Assembly (NCBI GenBank): GCA_964470485.1
Contig: CAYYCT010000020.1
Coordinates: 1 to 12,460, forward strand
Length of the DNA stretch: 12,460 bases
Direction: 5' to 3'
Source: UBA11704 sp964470485
GTDB taxonomy: Bacteria > Patescibacteriota > Minisyncoccia > Phycocordibacterales > UBA5272
The notes under the pieces are model-generated. The model was not told where the DNA came from. It worked only from the letters and a program-made list of their open reading frames with translations, and searched no databases. This document shows positions 1-7,225 of this stretch, piece by piece; within the stretch, counting starts at the first letter, position 1; each line of letters opens with the position of its first letter. A program made the position numbers and the translations under genes.

Positions 1-2415
1 TGGCTTATCAAAAACACCCTCCTTGAAATAGCTGGTTGGTTCGTATGGCTTACGGCGAACATGTTCAACTATTCTATACAATTAGGGATTCTTCGATTTT
101 CAGAATGGGCGCCAGATACACTCTACCCGATATGGATTATTGTTAGGCAGATTATTTCACTCATTGTTGTCTTTGCTGGACTATATCTTGGCTTTCTCTA
201 CATCTTGGGAGACCCACAAGGTAAATTTGAAAGGTATATTCCATGGGTTGTTATGTTCGGGCTCTTCGTTAATTTTTCCTATCCTTTGGCTCGTACTGCG
301 ATAGATGTTTCTAATATTGTGTCCCTCAATATCTATGCAAGTGCGATTGGTAGTGACGTTCTAAATGCTTCGCCTCAATCATCAAATACTGCCGGGGCTC
401 TTATTATGAACAAACTTGGTCTTCGGGGGTTGGTAATGAGCGCTGTTGATCAGAAGTCAGTTGCGTCACAAGCAGGAATGCTCGGCTCTATTGATAGTAT
501 TCCTGGATCACTCTTAGCTGTTATTTTTGTATTTTATGCAGCGTATATTTTCTTCATGGTAACAGCAATTATGGCCATGAGAACAGTGGTGCTGGTCTTT
601 ATTACCATTGCGTCGCCTCTTCTTTTGGTGGATAGCGTTCTTCCTCTTCTTGGGGAAAAAGCTAAATGGTTGCGAAAAATTTTTATTGAGCAGTTGGCGG
701 TTGGTCCTGTCTTTATGATACTACTTGCTCTTACTCTTAAGTTTTTAGATGTATTTAGTGTTGGAATAAGCCCAACAACCATTATTACTACTGACTCCAC
801 TAAAACCATAACAACATTCTTTAATCTTCTGATAATGATCATTATGCTTCATATTATGATGAAGGTAACAAAAGAAGTTGCTGGTCAGTTTGGTAATTTT
901 GCAACCAACATGATAGGGCAGGTTGGTGGTTTTGGTCTTGGAGTAGCTACTGGTGGGGCTGGGTTCCTTGCTCGTAGGGGGGTGGGGGGGTTAGCTGCAA
1001 AGGCAATGGATCGGGGGTGGGTATCCAAAGATCCAGACTCGGTCACAGGTCGTATCGCCAACACGCTCGCGAATAGTACCTTTGATCTTCGTAATTCAAG
1101 TGTTATTGCTGGAGGATTGCAAAAGGCTGGCATAAGTAGTAAAGGGGTTATGGGAATAGGTGCGATGGGGCAAGGCGCTGGAGCAAAAATGGGGTTTGTT
1201 GAGGCATCAGAAGCAAAGACAAAAAAGATTTTAGAAAGGGCTGATAGAATAAAAACAAAATACGAGCGTGATATATACAAAAAAGACGCAAATGGGAATG
1301 TTATCTTTGAAAATGGCGCACCTGTTATTGAAGAAGGGAAGAGGAGGGGAGATATCGATAAAGATGCAGAGGAAGCAAAAAATCAATATCTAAATAGAAA
1401 TGGTACTCGTCTTTTAACAAAAGAAGAAAGTCAGCGTATTCAAAATACAATGGCTGATAAAGATGCGGCTGTGGCAATAGAAGAGTACAAAAAAATAAAA
1501 ACAAAAGCCGGCAAGGATTCCTATTCTCAAGGTCTAAAGAACCAATTAGAGGAGCTTAAAAAAAGTGATCCGAAACTACAAAATGCTAAATCTCTTTCCA
1601 TTGCACAAACATTAACTACAATTGCAAAAGAAGAAAAAGCTTTTGATCAAGAAGTAGAAGATATCTTCTATAAAGTCAGTCAGCAAACAAATCCAGAAGA
1701 GAAACAAAAATTCTTAAGTCGACAATCAAAAGACATTCAGGAAGACATTCGTGCGCGTACTAATAACTTACAATCATCATCACTTTCTCCGCGCACACAA
1801 GCAACAACACCTGCGCCAGTAGCTCCTACAGCTACTACTCCAACAGTATCTACTACTCCACCTCAGGGAGCAGCACTTCGGGAAGAAAGAATCGCTAGGG
1901 TTGCCAAAGGAAGAGACGAAGAGCTTCAAAATACCAAAAAAGCAGTTGATGAAATTAATGCTAGATATGATAAAAAATTAGACGATATTTCAATGGCTCC
2001 TTCTATCTCTTCTGGGGAGCATATTGCAAAACTAGAAGAGACACGGTCTAATGAATTACAAGCCGTACATGAAGAAGTGGGTAGACTTGAGAAAAAACAG
2101 GAACACTCTAAGGTTTCAGCTGAGGTATTTGCTCAAAATCTTAATACCATGAGCTTCGCGGAGCGTGCTGCAGCGCGACGAGCGGAAGCATTAGCAAAAG
2201 CTTCGGCTTTGGCTCAACAAGATATGGCAAGGAGTACTCATACCACGCCCTCCATAGCTCCTACAGTACCCGTTGCTCCATCTACGGTAACCACTCGTCC
2301 CTCTACTCCTGTTTCTCCAAAAACTCCACCTCCTCCAGCGCCAGCTGCGGCCCCTGTGCCAATTAAACCAACTCCATCAACTCCTCCTGTTGGGGCGAAC
2401 GCTGAGATAGCATAA
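1..2415 (+). CDS. VirB6/TrbL-like T4SS inner-membrane protein, 5' partial
   Basis: The frame is open from base 1 (WLIKNTLLEIAGW...) with no stop, so the true start lies left of the window; the ATG at 61 is only the first internal Met. Residues below count from that ATG. The first ~270 residues hold several hydrophobic helices (about 25-50, 60-78, 150-190, 209-232, 245-265), as expected for the polytopic VirB6/TrbL family that forms the membrane platform of type IV secretion systems. After a Gly-rich stretch (~285-315) comes a long charged, probably coiled-coil region (~375-570), a Pro/Thr-rich linker (~579-604), more charged helix (~608-725) and a Pro/Thr/Ala-rich tail (~727-779). Such long soluble tails are usual in Gram-positive and CPR VirB6-like proteins. 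The next gene starts 6 nt after the stop. Family assignment rests on topology and gene context rather than a signature motif. Confidence 0.8.
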   Translation, partial: WLIKNTLLEIAGWFVWLTANMFNYSIQLGILRFSEWAPDTLYPIWIIVRQIISLIVVFAGLYLGFLYILGDPQGKFERYIPWVVMFGLFVNFSYPLARTAIDVSNIVSLNIYASAIGSDVLNASPQSSNTAGALIMNKLGLRGLVMSAVDQKSVASQAGMLGSIDSIPGSLLAVIFVFYAAYIFFMVTAIMAMRTVVLVFITIASPLLLVDSVLPLLGEKAKWLRKIFIEQLAVGPVFMILLALTLKFLDVFSVGISPTTIITTDSTKTITTFFNLLIMIIMLHIMMKVTKEVAGQFGNFATNMIGQVGGFGLGVATGGAGFLARRGVGGLAAKAMDRGWVSKDPDSVTGRIANTLANSTFDLRNSSVIAGGLQKAGISSKGVMGIGAMGQGAGAKMGFVEASEAKTKKILERADRIKTKYERDIYKKDANGNVIFENGAPVIEEGKRRGDIDKDAEEAKNQYLNRNGTRLLTKEESQRIQNTMADKDAAVAIEEYKKIKTKAGKDSYSQGLKNQLEELKKSDPKLQNAKSLSIAQTLTTIAKEEKAFDQEVEDIFYKVSQQTNPEEKQKFLSRQSKDIQEDIRARTNNLQSSSLSPRTQATTPAPVAPTATTPTVSTTPPQGAALREERIARVAKGRDEELQNTKKAVDEINARYDKKLDDISMAPSISSGEHIAKLEETRSNELQAVHEEVGRLEKKQEHSKVSAEVFAQNLNTMSFAERAAARRAEALAKASALAQQDMARSTHTTPSIAPTVPVAPSTVTTRPSTPVSPKTPPPPAPAAAPVPIKPTPSTPPVGANAEIA
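977..1021 (+). other. G-run cluster inside the virB6-like gene
   Basis: Four G-runs lie close together on the coding strand: G6 (977-982), T, G7 (984-990), then after 22 nt G5 (1013-1017), T, G3 (1019-1021). They encode Gly-Val-Gly-Gly and Arg-Gly-Trp in the Gly-rich stretch after the last TM helix. In an AT-rich gene this is unusual and could fold as a G-quadruplex (with one long loop) or act as a slippery homopolymer. The frame is intact here. Confidence 0.4.
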
Positions 2416-2421
2416 AACTCT

Positions 2422-3165
2422 ATGGATACACCATCATACATTGCAAAAAATCACGATGAGCTATTCGACAATGCTCCACCTGATATTCAAGACCTTATTG
2501 TAAATGGTGAGGTTGACGCTGCGACTATAACGCTTGCAAAAAATTATAATATCCCTGTCGGTAAACAGACCTCTCTTTCCAATGTTATCTCTTTTATTCT
2601 TATTGGAGCTATTCTACCGGATGATGTTCTTCAAGCATTGCAGGAACTTGTGGAAGTATCCGATGAGGATGCTGTTCATATTGCCACAGATTTGGAACAC
2701 TCTATTCTAGAAAAAGCACGCATTTCACTTTTCAAAAAAAATGGTGAAATAAAAACCCTTGAATTCCAGGGGGAGAGAACAAAAGAAGAGTTGCGTAAAG
2801 AACTTCTCGATACAACAAAGCGAGAAAGTGGGCTTCAAAAAAACCAAGCATCAAAAACCACAACAAAACCAACCACGATGATAACTCCTGGGTCGCGAGC
2901 TCAACTTCTTGAACAACTACAAGTAATTAGCTCTATTCCAAATGATGAAGAGATAGAGGGGCGTCTTAAGCATATACAAGAACAGATCAGCGCAATGAAA
3001 AAAGAAGAGGATGATAATAAACTTGATTCTAAGATAGCGCTTAAAAGTTTTATGTTTGGAGAAAAAGGAAAAGAGGTTGTTCCTCCAACAGCGACTCATG
3101 CTACATATAGTGTAGCTCCAACACAATACAATATAGATCCATACAAAGAAATAATTGTGGAATAG
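2422..3165 (+). CDS. hypothetical soluble protein of the T4SS locus
   Basis: I do not recognise a named family in this 247-residue protein. It starts 6 nt after the virB6-like stop with no Shine-Dalgarno sequence, so it is probably translated from the same mRNA. There is no signal peptide. A short hydrophobic stretch near residues 50-70 (NVISFILIGAILPDDV) looks more like a buried helix than a membrane anchor. Residues ~1-110 look like a compact helical domain (acidic, ending DLEHSILEKARISLF); ~110-215 is charged, Lys/Glu-rich and probably extended or coiled coil; the C-terminus is Thr/Tyr-rich. Its position between virB6-like and prgI suggests a cytosolic accessory part of the machine, but this is inferred from context only. 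Confidence 0.75.
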   Translation: MDTPSYIAKNHDELFDNAPPDIQDLIVNGEVDAATITLAKNYNIPVGKQTSLSNVISFILIGAILPDDVLQALQELVEVSDEDAVHIATDLEHSILEKARISLFKKNGEIKTLEFQGERTKEELRKELLDTTKRESGLQKNQASKTTTKPTTMITPGSRAQLLEQLQVISSIPNDEEIEGRLKHIQEQISAMKKEEDDNKLDSKIALKSFMFGEKGKEVVPPTATHATYSVAPTQYNIDPYKEIIVE

Positions 3166-3172
3166 GGGGAAA

Positions 3173-3199
3173 ATGAAAGATGTGAGACCTCCTCGCTAA
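3173..3199 (+). other. possible leader-peptide micro-ORF (MKDVRPPR)
   Basis: An 8-codon frame starts with ATG at 3173 and ends with TAA at 3197-3199. It is preceded by AGGGGG (3164-3169), the only good Shine-Dalgarno-like sequence before an ATG that I found in the window. That hexamer can also pair with CCTCCT (3188-3193, the two Pro codons) with one G-T wobble. The stop codon lies inside the 5' arm of the stem described at 3185-3252. The layout resembles a translated leader of an attenuator, and the Arg-Pro-Pro stretch is of the kind that slows ribosomes. So short a frame can easily occur by chance. Confidence 0.25.
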
Positions 3200-3252
3200 C
3201 AGACAGCAAGATCTAAGGCCGGTAAGTCTGTCATCTGTTGGCGATGCGGTCT
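3185..3252 (+). ncRNA. structured spacer element, possible attenuator or terminator
   Basis: This stretch is visibly richer in GC than its surroundings and is base-paired. AGACC (3185-3189) pairs with GGTCT (3248-3252); after a 4x4 internal loop, CGCTAACAGA (3194-3203) pairs with TCTGTTGGCG (3234-3243), 10 bp with one G-T wobble; about 30 nt form the loop. A competing helix exists: TAACAGAC (3197-3204) matches GTCTGTTA (3249-3256) exactly, and ACAGAC (3199-3204) also matches GTCTGT at 3226-3231 and 3281-3286. A pyrimidine tract (TCTCTTTTCTTTCC) follows. This could be a terminator or attenuator between the virB6-like gene pair and prgI, or a small structured RNA. It matches no RNA family I know. 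Confidence 0.4.
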
Positions 3253-3274
3253 GTTATCTCTTTTCTTTCCTTGA

Positions 3275-3280
3275 TATACT
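3275..3280 (+). promoter_or_regulatory. -10 box for prgI, leaderless start
   Basis: TATACT within TTGATATACT ends 6 nt before the prgI ATG (3287), so a transcript starting at the usual distance would begin at or next to the start codon. No clear -35 hexamer is present at 16-18 nt spacing. The same ten bases recur before the gene at 8170. Confidence 0.55.
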
Positions 3281-3286
3281 GTCTGT

Positions 3287-3718
3287 ATGCAATTTCGTGT
3301 ACCACAATTCATAGACATAGAGGACAAGGTCTTTGGCCCTTTCACCTTGAAGCAGTTTGGTTACATGCTTGGTGCGGGGGGTCTTTCATTTCTTATTTGG
3401 ACATTTATTCCAATTAAATTTATTGCAATTCTTGTAATTGTTCCCGTGGCCTCATTATTTATTGCTCTTGCTTTTGTAAAATTTAATAATAGATCTTTTG
3501 GAGAAATTCTTGAAAGTGCTTTTAGTTATTATACAAATGCAAAGATATATACCTGGAAACAGCCTGAACTTCAAAAAACAGAAACTTCTGTTGACAGGGT
3601 TGTTGCTAATACTCAAAAAGAAATTATTATTAAAAAAACAAACAGAGATACAATACACGATCTTGCGCTTGGTCTTGATGTCTTTGATAATAACTCACAG
3701 AATAATGATAGGGAGTAA
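3287..3718 (+). CDS. prgI: PrgI-family (VirB3-like) T4SS membrane protein
   Basis: This 143-residue protein opens MQFRVPQFIDIEDKVFGPFT, the typical PrgI-family start (a short amphipathic stretch, then Phe-Gly-Pro and Thr-x-x-Gln). Two adjacent TM helices follow (~24-41 and ~44-64), then a short conserved-looking segment (FNNRSFGEILESAFSYY, ~66-82) and a polar Asn/Lys-rich tail. PrgI proteins take the place of VirB3 in Gram-positive-type systems and sit next to the VirB4 ATPase genes, as here. The start at 3287 is supported by the family N-terminus and by a -10 box 6 nt upstream; there is no Shine-Dalgarno sequence. The stop is 27 nt before the next start. Confidence 0.88.
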   Translation: MQFRVPQFIDIEDKVFGPFTLKQFGYMLGAGGLSFLIWTFIPIKFIAILVIVPVASLFIALAFVKFNNRSFGEILESAFSYYTNAKIYTWKQPELQKTETSVDRVVANTQKEIIIKKTNRDTIHDLALGLDVFDNNSQNNDRE

Positions 3719-3730
3719 AAAATTCTGAGG

Positions 3731-3736
3731 TATACT
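3731..3736 (+). promoter_or_regulatory. -10 box for the TraC-like gene
   Basis: TATACT ends 9 nt before ATG 3746. No good -35 is seen. The box lies too close to the in-frame GTG at 3740 (3 nt) for that codon to lie on a transcript starting at normal distance, which supports ATG 3746 as the start. Confidence 0.5.
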
Positions 3737-3745
3737 GTAGTGTAT

Positions 3746-4384
3746 ATGCTAAAAGGACTCTCAACGCAAGAATTTGTCCCAATCGAGCGAGTACGTGATG
3801 GTATTGTCATCCTAAAAACCGGGGAATTACGATCTATTCTCATCACCAGCTCACTTAACCTCGGACTCAAGAGTGACGATGAGCAGCGTGCAGTATTGTC
3901 GCAGTTCCAAAATTTTCTTAATTCACTTGATTTTCCTGTAGAATTTTTTATCCAATCAAGAAAACTCAACATTAAACCATACATGGAACTTCTTCAGGAA
4001 CGAAGCATGCAAGTAAAAGAAGATCTTCTCAAAATTCAAATTCACGAATACATGGGTTTTGTTACAAAATTCACAGAGGAAAGTAATATTATGACAAAAC
4101 ATTTTTTTATTAGCATTCCATACTTTAACCAAAGCGCACAACCAATAACACCATCTTCTCTTCTTTCTTTTGGCGGGAATACTTCTAATGTGAAAAAAAA
4201 TGTCGATACTGGTTTCGAGTCTGCTCGTATACAACTTGAACAAAGGGTGATGACTGTTACACAGGGACTTTCTCGTTTTGGGGTTCGTGCCCAGAAATTG
4301 GGAACGGAGGAGGTGGTCGAACTTTTTTACAAGCTCTTTAATCCAGACGAAGGTGATCACTCGGCGCCAAAAGTTAGCCAATAA
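3746..4384 (+). CDS. TraC-like protein, split VirB4 N-terminal part
   Basis: This 212-residue protein starts MLKGLSTQEFVPIERVRDG. The segment RDGIVILKTGELRSILITSSLNLGLKSDDEQ followed by a predicted alpha/beta run (QFQNFLNSLDFPVEFFIQSRKLN, ~50-75) resembles the N-terminal domain of VirB4/TraC/TrbE ATPases, which in CPR genomes is often a separate small gene upstream of the ATPase. There are no Walker motifs, no TM helix and no signal peptide. I chose ATG 3746 over GTG 3740 because of the -10 box at 3731-3736 and because MYMLKG adds only two residues. The virB4 start follows after 12 nt. A role as a VirB4 partner at the membrane base is inferred from context. Confidence 0.75.
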   Translation: MLKGLSTQEFVPIERVRDGIVILKTGELRSILITSSLNLGLKSDDEQRAVLSQFQNFLNSLDFPVEFFIQSRKLNIKPYMELLQERSMQVKEDLLKIQIHEYMGFVTKFTEESNIMTKHFFISIPYFNQSAQPITPSSLLSFGGNTSNVKKNVDTGFESARIQLEQRVMTVTQGLSRFGVRAQKLGTEEVVELFYKLFNPDEGDHSAPKVSQ

Positions 4385-4396
4385 ACATATACACCT

Positions 4397-6223
4397 ATGG
4401 GACTCTTTGATTTTCTAAACAAAAAAAATACACAACCGATATCATCTCCGGTAACTCCTGTGCTTCCTGAGCAGGTATATAAAATAGCCGAGATGCAATT
4501 GAAAGATATTATTGCTCCAAGCGCTCTTGAAATACAACCAAAGGCTCTTAATCTTGGAACAGCTGTAATACGTTCTTTTTTTGTTGTATCATACCCACGC
4601 TTTCTTAACGATAATTGGCTCAGTCCAGTAATTAACCTTGATAAGGTTTTTGATATTGCCATTCATGTTGTCCCTCTTAACACAGGCGAGGTTATGAAGG
4701 GATTTCAGAGAAAAGTTGCTGAGGTAGAGAGTCAGATTATGACTCGCGAAGAAAAAGGACTTGTGCGAGATCCTACACTTGATGTTGCTTATCAAGACTT
4801 GGAAGATCTACGTGACGGTCTTACTCAGGCACAAGAAAAAATGTTTGAGGTATCACTATACATAACACTCTACGGAAAGACTAATGAGGAAGTTGATAAA
4901 GTTGAGAATGAAATAAAAAATATTCTTGAGAGTAGGCTTGTCTATGTGAAACCATCGCTCTTTCAGCAGGGGGAGGGATTTATTTCAACCCTTCCTGTTG
5001 GGCAAGACTTGCTTCAAATAAAAAATAAACTCAATACCTCTCCATTATCTTCTTTTTTCCCGTTTGTATCATTTGATCTTTCTTCTGATAAGGGTATTCT
5101 TTATGGCCTTAATCGTCACAATGGAAGTCTTATTCTTTTTGATCGTTTTTCTCTTGAAAATTATAACTCTATCGTCTTTGCAAAATCTGGCTCTGGAAAA
5201 AGCTACTTTACAAAACTTGAAATTCTACGAACACTCATGTTTGATACTGAGGTTATTATCATTGACCCCGAACGAGAATATGAGTTCTTGGCAGAATCTG
5301 TTGGGGGAAGATATTTTGATATTTCTCTTGTTGGAGAACACCATATCAATCCGTTTGACCTTCCTCATCCAACACAAGACGAGTCTCCGTCTGAAGTGCT
5401 TCGCTCTAACATTGTAAATCTAGTTGGACTTTTCCGTGTAATGTTGGGGGGTCTTACGCCAGAGGAAGATGCTATCGTTGACCAGGCTATTACTGAAACA
5501 TATGCCCTCAAAGATATTAATGGGGATGTTGATTTTACAAAACTTGAGCCACCTCTTCTTTCTGATTTTGAAACAGTGCTAGCTGGAATAGAGGGGTCTG
5601 ATAGTCTTATCCAAAGAATTTCAAAATATACCAAAGGTACCTGGTCTGGTTTTATCAATCAACCGTCAAATGTTGATATTAATAAAAAACTTATTTGTTT
5701 TTCTATTCGTGATATGGAAGATGAGTTAAAACCTGTTGCCATGTATCTCATTACTCACTTTATTTGGAATGCGGTAAGAAAAAATCTAAAGAAACGCCTC
5801 TTGGTTGTGGATGAAGCTTGGATTATGATGAAAAATGATGACACAGCATCATTTCTCTTTGGTCTTGCAAAGCGTGGGAGAAAATATTATCTTGGCCTTG
5901 CAACAATTACCCAAGACGTTGGGGACTTTCTCAAGTCTCCTTATGGACTTCCTATTATTACAAACTCGTCGATACAAATTCTTCTAAAACAATCTCCATC
6001 ATCGATTGATGTTGTACAAAAAACATTTAATCTTACTAATGAAGAAAAATTCCTTCTTCTTGAATCTGGTGTGGGGGAGGGTATCTTCTTTGCCGGGCTA
6101 AAACATGTTGCTATTAAGGTTGTGGCATCCTATACCGAAGATCAGATCATTACAAGCGATCCGTCTCAACTTCTCAAAATACAAGAAATGAAAGACGAAG
6201 TCGCGGAATCAAAAAATATATGA
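4397..6223 (+). CDS. virB4: VirB4/TraC-family T4SS ATPase
   Basis: This 608-residue protein is the energy source of the secretion machine. Walker A is AKSGSGKS (262-269) and Walker B is LLVVDEAW (468-475); between them are IIIDPEREYEFLAESVGG and the HINPFDLP stretch typical of VirB4. The Gln of the ATIT-QDVGDFL segment and the later SSIQILLKQS segment also fit VirB4/TraC ATPases. The first ~240 residues form the family's N-terminal domain with a coiled segment (~95-140). There is no TM helix, so it is cytosolic or peripheral on the membrane. It starts 12 nt after the TraC-like stop with no Shine-Dalgarno sequence, and its stop TGA overlaps the next ATG (ATGA at 6220-6223), which indicates translational coupling. 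Confidence 0.95.
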   Translation: MGLFDFLNKKNTQPISSPVTPVLPEQVYKIAEMQLKDIIAPSALEIQPKALNLGTAVIRSFFVVSYPRFLNDNWLSPVINLDKVFDIAIHVVPLNTGEVMKGFQRKVAEVESQIMTREEKGLVRDPTLDVAYQDLEDLRDGLTQAQEKMFEVSLYITLYGKTNEEVDKVENEIKNILESRLVYVKPSLFQQGEGFISTLPVGQDLLQIKNKLNTSPLSSFFPFVSFDLSSDKGILYGLNRHNGSLILFDRFSLENYNSIVFAKSGSGKSYFTKLEILRTLMFDTEVIIIDPEREYEFLAESVGGRYFDISLVGEHHINPFDLPHPTQDESPSEVLRSNIVNLVGLFRVMLGGLTPEEDAIVDQAITETYALKDINGDVDFTKLEPPLLSDFETVLAGIEGSDSLIQRISKYTKGTWSGFINQPSNVDINKKLICFSIRDMEDELKPVAMYLITHFIWNAVRKNLKKRLLVVDEAWIMMKNDDTASFLFGLAKRGRKYYLGLATITQDVGDFLKSPYGLPIITNSSIQILLKQSPSSIDVVQKTFNLTNEEKFLLLESGVGEGIFFAGLKHVAIKVVASYTEDQIITSDPSQLLKIQEMKDEVAESKNI

Positions 6224-7194
6224 AAATTTTTTTAAAAAAAATAGTGACTTTATTTTTTTTTATAGGAATCACGTGTCCCTGTATTTCGTATGCAGGAGAG
6301 GATCTAGCTATATCCCTTGAACCAAAAAACCCTGCCCCATACACAGAAACAACACTTACTCTTGTTAGCTACTCCTTCAGTCTCAACACCTCTCTTATTA
6401 CTTGGTCTCGTGGTGGAAAAACTGTTCTTTCTGGTCTTGGAGAAAAACGCCTACGAGTCATGACTGGTGCTGTTGGAGAGCTTTTACCAGTTCATGTGCA
6501 CGTGGTAACAGCTGATAATATTTCGATTGAATTGGATATTACCATAACACCAAAATCAGTAAATCTTCTCTATGAAGTTCCTGAAAGTTATGTACCAACA
6601 TTTTATGAAGGAAAGGCTTTGCCTGGAGAGGGGGCTTTTGTGCGATTTGTTGCTCTTCCAAATATTAGCGAGGGGGGGAGGATGGTGCCTCCTTCAATGC
6701 TTTCATATTCCTGGTATGTAAATAATACCTACGTTGACGAATCTTCGGGCACAGGAAAGCAGGTTGCTACCCTCAGGCTAGATTATCTAAGCACCTATAC
6801 GCGAGTAAAAGTTGTAGTGAGGTCTCCACATGGTGAGGTGGCAGAAAAATCAATTGATGTTTACCCACATGAGGTAATGCCGCTTCTTTACCAACATGAT
6901 CCGCTTTTTGGAAGTAATCTGACATCACTCATTATTCGACGCTTTGAAGCAACAAAAGATTTTACTCTTTCTCTTGAGCCATTTTTTGTATCTATGGTGA
7001 AGGGTTCATCGCCATCATATCTGTGGCTTCTTGGCGGCCTCCCATCAACCCCCGCAGATGGCAGACTCCTTTCTTTTCATCCAAAAGAAAATAGCTATGG
7101 AACAAAAATGCTCAACATAACTGTTAACAATCCAAAAAGAATCAATCAAGAAGGAAAAACTGCTGTTGAACTTATTTTTGACACAAGGAAGTAA
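6220..7194 (+). CDS. secreted beta-rich protein of the T4SS locus
   Basis: This 324-residue protein overlaps the virB4 stop by 4 nt. It begins with a clear signal peptide (MKIFLKK, then a Phe/Ile-rich core, then SYA-GED, probable cleavage after residue 25). C19 and C21 lie in this segment, but no proper lipobox is visible, so signal peptidase I is more likely. The mature part is rich in beta-strand patterns with alternating Val/Thr/Ser and Tyr/Trp (ITWSRGGK, YSWYVNNTYV, YLWLLGG), suggesting about three immunoglobulin-like beta-sandwich domains; the three W-containing strands at similar spacing support repeats. It is probably anchored to or acts at the cell surface as part of the apparatus. 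No catalytic motif is seen. Confidence 0.72.
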   Translation: MKIFLKKIVTLFFFIGITCPCISYAGEDLAISLEPKNPAPYTETTLTLVSYSFSLNTSLITWSRGGKTVLSGLGEKRLRVMTGAVGELLPVHVHVVTADNISIELDITITPKSVNLLYEVPESYVPTFYEGKALPGEGAFVRFVALPNISEGGRMVPPSMLSYSWYVNNTYVDESSGTGKQVATLRLDYLSTYTRVKVVVRSPHGEVAEKSIDVYPHEVMPLLYQHDPLFGSNLTSLIIRRFEATKDFTLSLEPFFVSMVKGSSPSYLWLLGGLPSTPADGRLLSFHPKENSYGTKMLNITVNNPKRINQEGKTAVELIFDTRK

Positions 7195-7211
7195 TTAATC
7201 TGAGAATGCAC

Positions 7212-7217
7212 TATACT
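7212..7217 (+). promoter_or_regulatory. -10 box before the first VirB2-like/hydrolase gene
   Basis: TATACT lies in the 31-nt gap after the secreted-protein gene and ends 8 nt before ATG 7226. A TTGACA occurs at 7178-7183, but its 28-nt spacing is too long for a normal -35. The expected transcript would start at or just before the ATG. Confidence 0.5.
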
Positions 7218-7225
7218 TAGACTAT

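Noticed and set aside
885..1280. 131-residue minus-strand frame opposite the virB6-like gene
   Set aside because: It is antisense to a well-supported gene, with Pro/Ala-rich composition mirroring the Gly/Ala codons of the sense strand and no start context.
3185..3256. tRNA or other known RNA in the prgI upstream spacer
   Set aside because: No T-arm GTTC motif, no cloverleaf fit and no CCA-end context; it is kept only as a structured element of unknown type.
3613..4381. Two minus-strand frames of 123 and 141 residues opposite prgI and the TraC-like gene
   Set aside because: Shadows of genes with clear family matches and promoters on the plus strand.
6221..6223. UGA recoding as glycine (Gracilibacteria/Absconditabacteria code)
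   Set aside because: TGA appears at the virB4 end, where read-through would give only a few residues, and no long gene in the window contains an in-frame TGA.
6220..6300. Lipoprotein signal in the secreted beta-rich protein (Cys19/Cys21)
   Set aside because: The residues before the Cys do not make a lipobox, whereas SYA before GED gives a good signal peptidase I site.
7178..7183. TTGACA as the -35 box for the gene at 7226
   Set aside because: A perfect consensus, but 28 nt from the TATACT at 7212, too far for sigma-70-type promoters, and inside the previous coding region.
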